Part shown: piece after piece, positions 36,828-47,003 of the stretch
Numbering within the stretch: position 1 is the stretch's first letter
How the letters are laid out: each line of letters opens with the position of its first letter
From: Gemmataceae bacterium
GTDB taxonomy: Bacteria > Planctomycetota > Planctomycetia > Gemmatales > Gemmataceae
Reading direction: 5' to 3'
DNA length: 64,000 nucleotides
Assembly (NCBI GenBank): GCA_019748295.1
Contig: JAIEPT010000073.1
Span: forward strand, 1-64,000
Notes under the pieces: generated by a model
What the model was told of the DNA's origin: nothing
Database searches by the model: none
The model's input: only the letters and a program-made list of their open reading frames with translations
Made by a program: the position numbers and the translations under genes

Positions 36828-37673
36828 ATGTCGAAGACCCTGCGCTCGCGCCCGGGCTTCACGCTCATCGAACTGCTGGTGGTGATCGCCATCATCGGCG
36901 TGCTGGTAGCGCTGACAACCGCAGGAGTGATGCGAGTTCGCGTCAGCGGCACTCGCTCGCAGGTCTCGATCGAGATCGGGCAGCTTGATGCAGCCTGCAA
37001 AGCGTTTAAGGCCAAGTTCGGCTTCAATCCGCCAAGCCGGCTTAGGCTTAGCGATACCGCTACCGATTACACGACCCCAGCTTTTCAAGAGACCACCACC
37101 TATTTGACCTCGATGTATCCCAAGATCAATTTTGCTGCGTTTGCCTCGTCTTATTCAGATTTGCGGAAACAATCGAGTTTGCCTACCGGATCCGAAACTC
37201 TGGAAGGTCATCAGTGCCTCGTGCTTTTTCTTGGCGGCCCCGCGTTTAACAACAATCCGAACGGTTTCTCAACAAACCCTACGAACCCCTTCGACACGGC
37301 CGGCGATCGGGTCAAGTTCTACGAGTTCCAGTCGGGACGACTTGTGAAGCTCAACGCAAGTTCGCCCTTCCCGTCCTACAAGGATGCCTGGACGACCAAT
37401 GTTTACGCATACCTCAGCTCGGGTCGCCGAGCCAACGGCTACAACTCGCCGAGCGACGGCACGGGCCTCGGTGTAAGCCCGTATTTCACGACGGCTGGCC
37501 CTCCTGTCGTGTATGTGAACTCGAACACCACGCAGATCATCTCGGCGGGTCAGGACGGTATTTTCGGCCCCGGCGGCCTCATCGATCTCGCGAACCCCGC
37601 CGTCAGCGGAACCGCTTCCGACGATCAAACGAACTTTACGTCGGGCATCCTTGCCGCCGGACAAAGGAGTTGA
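36828..37673 (+). CDS. Prepilin-like protein 1 (GspG-like)
   Basis: A 281-residue protein with a prepilin N-terminus: basic leader ending in Gly, then FTLIELLVVIAIIGVLVAL with the essential Glu5, cleaved by prepilin peptidase. The C-terminal domain has SAGQDGIFGPGG, reminiscent of the calcium-site loop in GspG pseudopilins. It is the first of five consecutive prepilins, in one operon. ATG 36828 preferred; a TTG at 36816 is open. Whether it is the major subunit is not shown. Confidence 0.88.
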   Translation: MSKTLRSRPGFTLIELLVVIAIIGVLVALTTAGVMRVRVSGTRSQVSIEIGQLDAACKAFKAKFGFNPPSRLRLSDTATDYTTPAFQETTTYLTSMYPKINFAAFASSYSDLRKQSSLPTGSETLEGHQCLVLFLGGPAFNNNPNGFSTNPTNPFDTAGDRVKFYEFQSGRLVKLNASSPFPSYKDAWTTNVYAYLSSGRRANGYNSPSDGTGLGVSPYFTTAGPPVVYVNSNTTQIISAGQDGIFGPGGLIDLANPAVSGTASDDQTNFTSGILAAGQRS

Positions 37674-37676
37674 TCC

Positions 37677-38609
37677 GTGAATCGAATCCTTCGCCATCGC
37701 CGCGGCTTCACGCTGGTCGAGTTGCTGGTGGTCATTGCGATCCTGGCAGTCCTCGTCGGCCTCACCGGCGCGGGCATCTTCCAGTGGATCAACAGCCAAA
37801 AACGCCGAAACAGCGAGAACACGCTTCGCACGGTGTATCAGACGCTGAAGAGCCACTGGTCCGAAGTGGTGAGCGAGGCCCGCAAGGAGCCGATCCCCAC
37901 GGAAGTCATGAACTTCGCCGGCAACGACCCGGATCGCGCCCGTGTCATCTGGATCAAGACCCGGCTCATCGAAGCGTTTCCGGTTCGTTATGCCGAGGTG
38001 CAGGTCGCTGACCCGTATCTCAGCTATCCACTGAGGTTCATTCCTCCGGGCAAACGGCGTTACATGCTGAGCTACCAGGCAGCGCTAAGCGGCAAGACCT
38101 CGCCGAACGATCCGGCCATTGAATCGTCCGTGCTTCTGCTCAAATCGCTCGGCATGAAGCGGGGTTCGGGCCCCCTGAACGCGGACGACCTCGGGACCGC
38201 GACGCAGATCAAGACCAGCGATGGCGTGCGAGCGATTGTGGACGGCTGGAGCAATTCGGTCTATTTCGTGCGGTTCGCGACAAGCAACGCAGCGCTCAAT
38301 GCGGCGAATCCGACGCCGAACGTCGATCCGCTCGATCCAAAGGGAACGATCCTCAGCTCTTCCTGGTCCGGTCAGCCGGATGCGACCGTCATGCCCTCGT
38401 CCACGAAGCTTGCGCGAATCACGGCCTGGTATCACGCGCCAAACGGTGCGACCCAGGCGTGGTATACGATTCCCGTGATCGCTTCCGCGGGCCAGGACGG
38501 CCAACTCGGGCTGAACTCGGCTGCGGCCCCCTTCGACAACCTCGGCATCAGCAATGCCGGCCAGGAAGCGGATAACCTTTACTCGTACAAACTTGGCGGA
38601 ACGCCTTGA
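37677..38609 (+). CDS. Prepilin-like protein 2
   Basis: The 310-residue protein has leader RILRHRRG followed by FTLVELLVVIAILAVLVGL, a class III prepilin signal with Glu5. The C-terminus repeats the SAGQDGQLGLNS motif of the previous gene, suggesting the two arose by duplication or share a calcium loop. A GTG start at 37677 follows AAGGAG, three bases after the preceding stop. It is larger than usual pseudopilins (about 150-200). Confidence 0.88.
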   Translation: MNRILRHRRGFTLVELLVVIAILAVLVGLTGAGIFQWINSQKRRNSENTLRTVYQTLKSHWSEVVSEARKEPIPTEVMNFAGNDPDRARVIWIKTRLIEAFPVRYAEVQVADPYLSYPLRFIPPGKRRYMLSYQAALSGKTSPNDPAIESSVLLLKSLGMKRGSGPLNADDLGTATQIKTSDGVRAIVDGWSNSVYFVRFATSNAALNAANPTPNVDPLDPKGTILSSSWSGQPDATVMPSSTKLARITAWYHAPNGATQAWYTIPVIASAGQDGQLGLNSAAAPFDNLGISNAGQEADNLYSYKLGGTP

Positions 38610-38622
38610 GGAGGAACCGCCC

Positions 38623-39474
38623 ATGATGAACCCAACAACAAAACGTACTGGCTTCACCCTCATCGAACTTTTGACGGTGATATCGCTCATCGGCGTGCTC
38701 GGAGCCATGGGCGTCTATTTCCTCCCCTCCTTCAACGACTCCGCGCGAGCCGCCAAGGGAGCGGGACAGTTGCAGAACTGGCTGCAGATCGCCCGCACGC
38801 GCGCCATGCGCGACGGGGTTCCCACAGGTCTGCGGATGCAAGCCTTCGGCAGCACCAGTGCGACGGCGAAGTTTCAATACGTCGCGCAGCCGGATGATTA
38901 CTCGGTCGGGCAGGCGACCGTTACGGCAAATAGCCCTACCGTCACCTTCTCAGCTCCATGCGACCTTTTCGGTTCGACGGGCGACAACGTCAGGGCTGGC
39001 GATTTCATCGAGTTTCTGGCGAGCGGGTTGGTGCATCAAATCAAGTCGGTGGATGGTCAGACGGCATTGACCCTGGTCCCCAATTCGGCCCCGCAGTTTT
39101 CGATCACGCCGTCGGGCCAAAGCTATGCCAGCTCAACGACGCTCATTCCGAATTACCGCATCATCCGCCAGGCGCGAGTCTCGGACGACGAAGTGCTCGA
39201 ATTGCCCAGCAATATCGTCGTTGAGCCGGGAAAGTCGATCCAGACTCCGAGCAATGCTTCGCTCATGGCCCCCTCGGATGTGCTCTTCTCGCCGAGCGGC
39301 TCGGTCATGACGCCGGGAGTGGGCGATCGCGTGATCTTTTGGGTCCGCGACGTATCGCGGGCGAACGTCACTGACGGCGACCCGACGCTCATCGTCGTCT
39401 ACGCCCGCAGCGGTTCGGTGGCAGCTTTCCCCGTCAATCCCGCAGCGGGTTCCGAATACAGCCTGGTGAAGTAA
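38623..39474 (+). CDS. Prepilin-like protein 3 (GspH-like)
   Basis: The 283-residue protein begins MMNPTTKRTG then FTLIELLTVISLIGVLGAM, a prepilin signal. The region AKGAGQLQNWLQIARTRAMRDG is like the helix of GspH/FimT-type minor pseudopilins. A GAGGAGGA ribosome-binding site lies nine bases before ATG 38623; the frame is open upstream to 38554 but that part overlaps the previous gene. The stop overlaps the next start by one base. Confidence 0.87.
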   Translation: MMNPTTKRTGFTLIELLTVISLIGVLGAMGVYFLPSFNDSARAAKGAGQLQNWLQIARTRAMRDGVPTGLRMQAFGSTSATAKFQYVAQPDDYSVGQATVTANSPTVTFSAPCDLFGSTGDNVRAGDFIEFLASGLVHQIKSVDGQTALTLVPNSAPQFSITPSGQSYASSTTLIPNYRIIRQARVSDDEVLELPSNIVVEPGKSIQTPSNASLMAPSDVLFSPSGSVMTPGVGDRVIFWVRDVSRANVTDGDPTLIVVYARSGSVAAFPVNPAAGSEYSLVK

Positions 39475-40442
39475 TGCATGCCAACATCGCAACACGGAAC
39501 CGCCGACCGGGCGCCACGCTGATCGAGGTTCTCGTCGCCATCTTCTTGATGGGCATCGGGATGCTCGCGCTGCTGACGCTGTTCCCGATCGGCGTCCTCC
39601 GCATGGCCCAGGCAATCAACGACGAACGGGCCGCTCAGGCTTCGGCCTCCGCGGTTTCCGTCGCGAACATCAAGGATCTGCGGCACGATTCGTCGCTTAC
39701 CTCGCCAACCGATCTCTTCAAGCAACCCGATGCTTCGCTGACGGTTGCGGACCCCGATGGCCGCAGCTACGGCGTCTTCATCGATCCGGCGGGATGGCTG
39801 AACGCCCTGGGCGCGTTCCAGAGCTTCGCGGGCGGCGAAAAAGCGGCTCCGCGAGTGCTGCCTTCCTTCATCCAAACCTCGACGGGCCGCGGCCTCGATA
39901 CGCTCCGCTGGTTCGCGATCAACGACGACGTCATTTTCGACCCCGACACGGCTCTGCCCAAGCCGAACGCTTCAAGCTTCGACCGCGACACGCGATTTAC
40001 CTATGCGTACTTGATGCAGCGTCCTCGACTCAGCGACGCTTCCCTCGTGGAAATGTCGGTGCTCGTCTTCAATCGCCGGCCGATCACGCTTCGCGGCGAC
40101 TTGACGCCAGCCGAAAACGCTTACCCAGCAAGCTACGACACGTCCAAGAACATGGTGACCTTGGATTTTTCGGCTCCGACGGCCGTGGCTCCCACGCTCG
40201 CGGCGGGGGATTGGATCTACGATTGCTCGGTGCAAAACTCGGCAACGAATCCCGGAACCGCCGCCCCGCATGCGTATTTTTACCGTGTCGTCTCGATAAA
40301 CGACCTGGGCGGAAACAAACTTCAGATCGAAGTGCAGACGCCGCTCCGCGGCTTCCCGGCGAATGCCCTGACCGCGGGCCGGGTGATGGTGCTTGACGGT
40401 CTCTACGAAGTCTTCGAGAAAGGCGCAGGGCGACTGCCATGA
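39474..40442 (+). CDS. Prepilin-like protein 4 (PilV/GspI-like)
   Basis: The 322-residue protein has RRPGATLIEVLVAIFLMGIGMLALLTLF-type N-terminus (read as GATLIEVLVAIFL and MGIGMLALL), where Ala replaces the usual Phe after the cleavage Gly, as seen in several PilV/GspI-like proteins. The ATG overlaps the preceding stop (TAATG) and its own stop overlaps the next start by four bases, so translation is coupled. The rest shows no recognised domain. Confidence 0.85.
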   Translation: MHANIATRNRRPGATLIEVLVAIFLMGIGMLALLTLFPIGVLRMAQAINDERAAQASASAVSVANIKDLRHDSSLTSPTDLFKQPDASLTVADPDGRSYGVFIDPAGWLNALGAFQSFAGGEKAAPRVLPSFIQTSTGRGLDTLRWFAINDDVIFDPDTALPKPNASSFDRDTRFTYAYLMQRPRLSDASLVEMSVLVFNRRPITLRGDLTPAENAYPASYDTSKNMVTLDFSAPTAVAPTLAAGDWIYDCSVQNSATNPGTAAPHAYFYRVVSINDLGGNKLQIEVQTPLRGFPANALTAGRVMVLDGLYEVFEKGAGRLP

Positions 40443-41458
40443 TTCGCTACCTCCGAATTCGCCGAATCCGCGCCGGCTTCACGCTCATTGAACTGATGGT
40501 CGTGATGGCGCTCACGATGTTCATCATGGCCGTGCTGGCCCAATCGTTCGGCACCGGCCTCGATACCTTCCGCAGCCTCAAAGGCATCGGCGATTTGCAA
40601 GACGGGCTGCGCACCGCGACGACCATCATCCGCAGCGATTTGACCCAGGATCATTTCGAGGGGAAACGCCGTCTCAGTGACCCGAATTTCTGGCAAACGC
40701 CGGTTCGCGAAGGCTTCTTCGCAATTCGCCAAGGAAGCAACTCTACGGATGAAGGGGCAGATTCGGACAACCTGCGGTCGCAACGCGCCGTCGATCATGT
40801 CCTGCACTTCTCGGTGAAGCTCCGCGGCAACCGCAAGGAGAACTTCTTCTACGCCAACGTGCCACCCACTTCAGTGCTGCTGTCCAAGACAAGCAACTTA
40901 GGCGTGCAACCGTTCGACGGGACGTATATCGATCAGGCAAACGCGATCTATGGAAGCCAATGGGCCGAGGTCGCGTACTTTCTCGTAAAAACCGGAACGG
41001 TGATCACGCCTGAAAATCCCACCGGACCTGGCACTCCGCTCTATTCGCTTTACCGATGCCAGCTCATCGGCGTGCCTGCCAGCACCTCGGTCAACAACCA
41101 AGAACCTGGACAGATCGCAAGTTACGGATCCATGTCTTGTTACCAGGACACGGCAACCTCCAAGCAATGCTTCTATACGCCCAACGACTGGTCCCAGGGA
41201 AAACGTCGCATCGACCCGAATCCGGCGACGATTCCGACGAATTTTCAGCCGCTTTCGTCGCTGGTGCTGCAAAACGTCGTGTCGTTCCAGGTGCAGGGTC
41301 TGAAATCCCCTTCCGTCACGGGACAGTTCGAGGACGTCACGTCCTTCGACACCACGGCGAATCCGGCCTACTTGCTTCAGGCCGTCCAAGTCACCCTCCG
41401 CGTTTTCGATACTGCGACGCGGCAGGTTCGGCAGGTCACGGTCGTGCAGGATCTGTAA
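40439..41458 (+). CDS. Prepilin-like protein 5 (GspJ/PilW-like)
   Basis: The 339-residue protein begins RIRRIRAGFTLIELMVVMALTMF, with the prepilin cleavage site and Glu5, then LDTFRSLKGIGDLQDGLRTATTIIRSDL, similar to the GspJ/PilW minor pseudopilin helix (pieces quoted separately). C-terminal TLRVFDTATRQVRQV fits a GspJ-like beta domain. It overlaps the preceding gene by four bases. The following gene is GspK-like, so the order H-I-J-K matches a pseudopilus tip operon. Confidence 0.87.
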   Translation: MIRYLRIRRIRAGFTLIELMVVMALTMFIMAVLAQSFGTGLDTFRSLKGIGDLQDGLRTATTIIRSDLTQDHFEGKRRLSDPNFWQTPVREGFFAIRQGSNSTDEGADSDNLRSQRAVDHVLHFSVKLRGNRKENFFYANVPPTSVLLSKTSNLGVQPFDGTYIDQANAIYGSQWAEVAYFLVKTGTVITPENPTGPGTPLYSLYRCQLIGVPASTSVNNQEPGQIASYGSMSCYQDTATSKQCFYTPNDWSQGKRRIDPNPATIPTNFQPLSSLVLQNVVSFQVQGLKSPSVTGQFEDVTSFDTTANPAYLLQAVQVTLRVFDTATRQVRQVTVVQDL

Positions 41459-41545
41459 ACGCAAGGGGCAGCGAATACGTCATGTCGTCGCTGCTTCAGT
41501 GATGGCTCAAGTCTCGATCTTTCAACTCGCTCCGCGAGGTTCGTC

Positions 41546-44500
41546 ATGTTGCTTTCCACACGTCGCAATCGCCGCCGCCGAGGCATTGTGCTTTTGATCG
41601 TCATGGCGATGTTGGCCCTCTTCGCCGGCGTCGCGCTGAGTTTCGCGTTCTTCGCCGACGGCGAAGCGACCTTGGCCCGCATTTCGCGCGACAGCGAACG
41701 CCAGACCGCCCCCGATGCGGACCCGGAGATGCTTCTATCGTATTTCCTCTCGCAACTCATCTACGATGCGAACGACACCAACGGCGTTTATTCCGCGCTG
41801 CGTGGGCATTCTCTCGTCCGCAATCTCTACGGCTACAATTCCGCGGGAAGCAACACGACGCCGCACAACGGATCGGGACGGCTCAGCTATCAAGTGACGC
41901 TCGGCACGCTCGGCAATGCGGACAACAAGAGCCTCATCAATTACCAGTACCATCCGAGCGACTCCTTCCTTCGCGATCCCGAACACAAGGGAACCCGCGC
42001 CAATCCTTCCGCGGCGCTCGCTCAGTTCCTCGGCGAAGCGAACCCGGCTTACACGTATCCGGACCTCAACAACGTTTTCCTCGGCGCCGTCAATGCGAAA
42101 GGCGAAGTGCTGCGGCAGTCGTTCTACCGTCCGGAGACCGGCGGCAGCCTGACGGGCAATAATAATGTCGATCGCTACAAAGTGCTCCGACCGCATCCGT
42201 CCTATCACACGCAATTCCCCGCCCCCGAAGACGGCGGCGGCGACGTCAAGAATCTCGATTGGGCCCTCGGCGTGCCCAATGGCGGCGGCGGCTATTTCAT
42301 GAACGATTCGTATTGGATTGATGCGGGCTTTCCTGTGCTGACTGCCCCCGACGGTCGAAAGTACAAGCCGCTCTTCGCTCCGTTCGTCATGGACCTGGAC
42401 AACCGCCTCAATCTCATGGTGGCGGGGAACTACAACACTGCGGCAAGCAAGAGCCTCTCGAATCAGGGTTTCGGCCCCTTCGAGCAGAACCTGGCTCCGC
42501 TGGACGGCACGGGAAAATCCCGCATCGTGGCGGCCACCGACATGGCGACCCTGTTCCGCGGAGCATCGAAGAGCCGATATGGTTCCGACAGCCTTCCGGA
42601 CGCCGCGACTTCGGTAACCCCGAGTGCGGCGCCCTACTACGCGATGTACGATTTCGACTTCGACACCTCCGCTTCGGGCACGCCTTCCAATTGGCAGGTT
42701 CCGGCCGCGAATTCGTTCAGCATGTTTCCCACATACCCTGCCGCCTGGCTAGGCGGCGTGGGCGAAACGACCAACCACCCGGCCGGGTACTCCTATTGGT
42801 TCGCGACTGGCGCCGGGAACGACCTGCGGCCGATCGCGGCGCAGAACATGGAAGCCCTGCTCCGCTTCGGAGGCAAGAACTCGCCGGCTCTGACGAGCGA
42901 CCTGTGGACGCTGCTCCCCAATACGCTGACCCCGAACCAGCCGAACTACAATGCGAAGGCTCGCGGCCTGCTGACGACGCTTAGCATGAGCTTCGATCGG
43001 CCCCACATCTCTCCCTATATCAAGGACAACGTGGCTACCACCACGGTTTACAAATACGACGCGGCCGCAGGGTATCCGAAAGCACAAAGTGCTTATCCGG
43101 CGCCTGACCCAACTGCGACTCCAGCGGATCCGAGCAGCGAGTTCGGGAACGGCACGGCCGCGGATTATCGCTCCATTTTCGCAAGCCGTTTTCCCCGGCT
43201 CGACCTCAACCGCAAGCTGACCGACTATCCGTTGCCCGACGTCAATACGGGGACATTCGCATTGGGCGTCATGGCGGATGCGACGCAATTCCAGACCGCC
43301 GTCAGCGATCGTCAGCAATTCGCGAAGGACATCTTCAACCGCTTGCTCGCCGTCACCGGCGCCAGCAGCAATCCCACGGCGTTCGCGCCCACGGATCCTG
43401 AGTATCTGGCGGTGCGGCACCTCGCGCAGATTGCAGTCAACGTCGTCGACTACATCGACAACGACGACTACATGACGTCTTTCGACTGGAGGGGAGATCA
43501 GACCGAGATCCTCTTCGGCACCGAGATGCAGCGGCTTGTGCTGAATGAAGCCTACGTGCAATACGACAACGACCCGAAGGAAAACGGCGTCAAGAACAAG
43601 GTCTTCGGCACCGATCTTAACGCCCTCAAGTACCGCATGTGCGTTTGGATCGAGTTCCACAATCCGCTTTCCGCTCCGCCGGCCGGAGCCGCCTACCCGC
43701 GCGACAATGGGAAGGCTGTCCTTTCCCATGTCAACAACGAGGCGATCTATCGTGTCCATGTCTGCAAGCAAAACGCGAACGTGTGGGCCGACGAGAATTT
43801 CCGCGGCGAACCGAACGTGGCCGACATCATCAAAGGGAAGGACCAAACCGGCGCCAACGACGTAACCATGACGGTGAGCGCGTGGGGGGCCAACGCGATG
43901 GTTACGACCGACCGCGAAGTGCTGCCGGGCGCCGGCGCATTCAACGACGCCGCAAAGGCGAATAACGGCTTTTTCGTATCAGGTCCGGAGGTGGGAGCAG
44001 CCGATCGGTTCGTCATGAACCGCGACCCCAACCTCCCTGTGACGTTCTCCTCGCCGAACCTTGTCGCCTACTTCGACCTGCCCCTCAATCCGCAACGGCC
44101 GACGGTGGTGCTGCAACGGTTGGCGAACGAGCATCTGCCTTACAAAGACGCTCCGGGCCAGGCAGATCACAATCCCTATGTGACCATCGACTATCTGAAA
44201 AACGTCCAGGTGAGCGACCAACTCAAGTACGACGGCATGGCGGACCACAATCCGGCGGACATCACCACGATGGCTTCCTCCGGCCGACGTCAGCCATCGA
44301 GCGCGCTGAACGTGACGGCTCAGAACAGCACGCCAGGGGCGAATCAGCCGAAGCATACGTTCTTCCGGCAAAACAGCGTCGCAGCAACGCAGGCTGCATT
44401 TCCCGCGGCAGGCGAAACGATGGACGCGCAGTTCGAATGGGTCACGCATCTCGATCGGCAATTGATCAACCCGCTCGAACTGGTGCATGTTTCCACTTAT

Positions 44501-45493
44501 CGGCCTTCGGAGCTGACCCAGCGAATCGTTTCCAACAACGCGGGCCAGGCGGGGAACCAGAAGCATGCGGATGCGTGGATGGATTCCAGCTCGCTGCTCT
44601 ACCGCTTCCTGGAATTGACGACCACCAAGGACCGCATGGTCGGCAATCAACTTGGCGGCCGAGCCCCTGGGAAGATCAACATCAACACCGTATGGGACGA
44701 CGAAATCTTCCAGGCTTTGACCGACCCGCAATCGTGGAACAACTATGACGTCAACAAGTCGTCGCAGATCTTCACGGCCTTGAAGACTGCTCGTGACGGC
44801 AATGCGAACATGATCACGATCCCGAGCCCGATCCTGCCCCTTGGCGTGGGTCTCAATGGGACCAGCCAGTTGAACTTCGCGGCGCCTGGCGGAGTGTCGA
44901 CGAATCCGTTGCTGCTGACGCAGAACGCATCGGGAGTGAATCTTACCCATCGTTACCAACAGATGGAGTTGTTGCGGAAGATTCACAATAACGTGACGAC
45001 GACCAGCAACTGCTTCGCGGTGTGGGTGACCGTCGGGTTCTTCGAAGTGACGGACGACAACGTGAAACCCGCGAAGCTCGGCGAAGAGATCAGCCGGCGC
45101 GAGAATCGCCACATCCGCCATCGTTTCTTCGCGATCGTCGATCGCTCGGAGATTGTTGCGTTTCAGAATGCCCCGCTCACTCTCTTGAGCGGTACGGCAC
45201 CCGGTGTCTGCGAAGTGTCTTTGGGGGCGGGCCAGCATTTGGCGTCGCAAAAGACGGTCAACATCGGCACGGATGTTGTGTTGGAGCCCGGAATGGTGCT
45301 TGAGGTTGGAACCGGGCCGAACATGGAAGTCGTCCGGATCATTCAGGTGACGGGCGCAAATAAGCTTACGGCAAACTTTGCGGCACCTCCCGTCGGCAAG
45401 ACCGTGACCCTTCGCGGAAATCCGGGGCCGCAGACGCGGTATGATGTTCGCCGCGATTCGCAGGTGGTGCCGCATTACACGGTGATCGATTGA
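41546..45493 (+). CDS. Very large GspK/PilX-like tip protein
   Basis: The 1315-residue protein has a short basic leader RRNRRRRG followed by IVLLIVMAMLALFAGVALSF, like the non-Glu5 N-terminus of GspK/PilX. Near the C-terminus GRAPGKININTVWDDEIFQAL matches the GspK feature G+iNINtA..., seen here in pieces. Usual GspK proteins are about 320 residues, so most of the protein (about 60-1080) is extra, without a family I recognise and rich in Asn, Asp and Tyr. It ends the prepilin operon and is followed by a strong terminator. It may be the exposed adhesive or binding tip; this is inferred from position. Confidence 0.85.
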   Translation: MLLSTRRNRRRRGIVLLIVMAMLALFAGVALSFAFFADGEATLARISRDSERQTAPDADPEMLLSYFLSQLIYDANDTNGVYSALRGHSLVRNLYGYNSAGSNTTPHNGSGRLSYQVTLGTLGNADNKSLINYQYHPSDSFLRDPEHKGTRANPSAALAQFLGEANPAYTYPDLNNVFLGAVNAKGEVLRQSFYRPETGGSLTGNNNVDRYKVLRPHPSYHTQFPAPEDGGGDVKNLDWALGVPNGGGGYFMNDSYWIDAGFPVLTAPDGRKYKPLFAPFVMDLDNRLNLMVAGNYNTAASKSLSNQGFGPFEQNLAPLDGTGKSRIVAATDMATLFRGASKSRYGSDSLPDAATSVTPSAAPYYAMYDFDFDTSASGTPSNWQVPAANSFSMFPTYPAAWLGGVGETTNHPAGYSYWFATGAGNDLRPIAAQNMEALLRFGGKNSPALTSDLWTLLPNTLTPNQPNYNAKARGLLTTLSMSFDRPHISPYIKDNVATTTVYKYDAAAGYPKAQSAYPAPDPTATPADPSSEFGNGTAADYRSIFASRFPRLDLNRKLTDYPLPDVNTGTFALGVMADATQFQTAVSDRQQFAKDIFNRLLAVTGASSNPTAFAPTDPEYLAVRHLAQIAVNVVDYIDNDDYMTSFDWRGDQTEILFGTEMQRLVLNEAYVQYDNDPKENGVKNKVFGTDLNALKYRMCVWIEFHNPLSAPPAGAAYPRDNGKAVLSHVNNEAIYRVHVCKQNANVWADENFRGEPNVADIIKGKDQTGANDVTMTVSAWGANAMVTTDREVLPGAGAFNDAAKANNGFFVSGPEVGAADRFVMNRDPNLPVTFSSPNLVAYFDLPLNPQRPTVVLQRLANEHLPYKDAPGQADHNPYVTIDYLKNVQVSDQLKYDGMADHNPADITTMASSGRRQPSSALNVTAQNSTPGANQPKHTFFRQNSVAATQAAFPAAGETMDAQFEWVTHLDRQLINPLELVHVSTYRPSELTQRIVSNNAGQAGNQKHADAWMDSSSLLYRFLELTTTKDRMVGNQLGGRAPGKININTVWDDEIFQALTDPQSWNNYDVNKSSQIFTALKTARDGNANMITIPSPILPLGVGLNGTSQLNFAAPGGVSTNPLLLTQNASGVNLTHRYQQMELLRKIHNNVTTTSNCFAVWVTVGFFEVTDDNVKPAKLGEEISRRENRHIRHRFFAIVDRSEIVAFQNAPLTLLSGTAPGVCEVSLGAGQHLASQKTVNIGTDVVLEPGMVLEVGTGPNMEVVRIIQVTGANKLTANFAAPPVGKTVTLRGNPGPQTRYDVRRDSQVVPHYTVID

Positions 45494-45517
45494 CGGATCA
45501 ACAAGTCCGACATTCCC

Positions 45518-45558
45518 AAACGACGGGAAGCGAAACCAACGCTTCCCGTCGTTTTTTT
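45518..45558 (+). terminator. Strong rho-independent terminator ending the pilus operon
   Basis: A 15-bp perfect stem AAACGACGGGAAGCG/CGCTTCCCGTCGTTT with a seven-base loop is followed by a T-run. It lies 25 bases after the GspK-like stop and could also serve the convergent ABC permease gene on the other strand. Confidence 0.9.
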
Positions 45559-45680
45559 CCATTCCCACGTGCCGGGGAAGCGAACGGAACCGAAACGGAA
45601 CCGCTTGCAATCGTAAACCGTTTGCAAAGCACACTTTTCATCGCCGGTCGCATCGAAAACGGTACGGCAAATGGAACCGG

Positions 45681-47003
45681 CTACTCGTGGCGGAGGGCTT
45701 CGATCGGGTCGAGGCGGGATGCCTTCATGGCGGGGTAAAGGCCGAAGAAGATGCCGACGGCGATCGAGGCGCCGGCGGAGATGAGGACGGGGCGTCGGCT
45801 GAAGAGGAACGGCACGTGGACGCCCCAGAAAAACTGGGACGCCCATGCAATCAGGTAGACGCCGCCGAACCCGACGAGGACGCCGATCGCTCCGCCTAGG
45901 GATGTTTGCGTGATCGCCTCGATGAGAAACTGGAAGGTGATGTCCTTCCGTTTGGCCCCGAGGGCGCGGCGGATGCCGATCTCGCGGGTGCGTTCGGTCA
46001 CGGTGGCGAGCATGATGTTCATGATGCCGATGCCGCCGACGAAAAGCGATATGCCGGCGATGAACGCGAGGAGCTGCAAGTAGCGGTCGCGGGCCCGTTC
46101 CGCTTCCTTGAGTCGCGCCAGCGGCACCGTGACGGCCCAATCCTTCCTCAGATGGCTCGTGCTGAGCATGTCCTCGATCGCCGCCCCGGCATCCAGCACC
46201 TTGTCGGTGTCTTCAACGGTGAGCGTTACCTGGTGCAGTTCGACCTTCTCGCCGCCGCGGGCGCCGGACTGGCGGATGAATACCGTTTCCCCGAACCGCG
46301 CCCGGCAGGTACGGAGGGGGATATAGACGTCGTTGTTGTAATCCTCTTGCAGGCCGCTCGAGCTCGTCAGCGCCATGCGGTCTTTCAGCACGCCGACCAC
46401 GATGAACTGGTGCTTGTTCAGGACAACGGTCTGCCCCACCGGCTTCTCGAAGGGGAACAGCATTTCGGCCACATTGGATCCAAGGACGCAGACGTTCCGC
46501 ATCGATCGGCTGTCGCCTTCGTCCTGGTCGTTGTCCGAATCGATCAGGAATCGACCGATCGCCAGTTCGATCTGATTGACCTTGTCGTAGTCTTGCGTGG
46601 TGCCGATCACCCTGCCCTGCTGCATGCGGTCGAGCCGGCGGATTTCCTGTGGAGCGATGATCCGCATGGGAACGCTGCGTACGACGCTTTCGATAAGCAG
46701 AAATTGGTCGTAATCGCGGTAGGTCAGCCCATAGTTGGCGATGAACGATCGCCGCTGGCTCGAGCCGTCGTCGGGCGGTTTGAGGCTGTTGACGATGACG
46801 TTGGTGGCGCCTTGCCGTTTGATGTCTTCGAGAGCGTCCTGCATGCTTCCTTCGCCGAACGCGGTCATCGAGATGACGGCGGCAACGCCGATGATGATGC
46901 CGAGCACGGAGAGAAAGGCGCGGAGCTTGTTGACCCAGAGGCTTCGCAGGGCGAGGACGAGCGTGCCGCGGGTTTTGTCCCACCAGACCCAGAAGTCTTT
47001 CAT
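45681..47003 (-). CDS. MacB/FtsX-family ABC transporter permease
   Basis: The 440-residue protein has an N-terminal membrane helix (ALRSLWVNKLRAFLSVLGIIIGVAAVI), a large periplasmic MacB_PCD domain, and three C-terminal helices ending GLYPAMKASRLDPIEALRHE, the FtsX signature. It belongs to the type VII/MacB mechanotransmission class. It overlaps the ATPase gene by four bases (ATGA) and is the last gene of the export operon. Substrate unknown; lipoprotein, peptide or antibiotic export are all possible. Confidence 0.92.
   Translation of the reverse strand: MKDFWVWWDKTRGTLVLALRSLWVNKLRAFLSVLGIIIGVAAVISMTAFGEGSMQDALEDIKRQGATNVIVNSLKPPDDGSSQRRSFIANYGLTYRDYDQFLLIESVVRSVPMRIIAPQEIRRLDRMQQGRVIGTTQDYDKVNQIELAIGRFLIDSDNDQDEGDSRSMRNVCVLGSNVAEMLFPFEKPVGQTVVLNKHQFIVVGVLKDRMALTSSSGLQEDYNNDVYIPLRTCRARFGETVFIRQSGARGGEKVELHQVTLTVEDTDKVLDAGAAIEDMLSTSHLRKDWAVTVPLARLKEAERARDRYLQLLAFIAGISLFVGGIGIMNIMLATVTERTREIGIRRALGAKRKDITFQFLIEAITQTSLGGAIGVLVGFGGVYLIAWASQFFWGVHVPFLFSRRPVLISAGASIAVGIFFGLYPAMKASRLDPIEALRHE

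Noticed and set aside
43979-45634. Minus-strand frame opposite the GspK-like gene
   Set aside because: No domain or ribosome-binding site, and it crosses the operon terminator.
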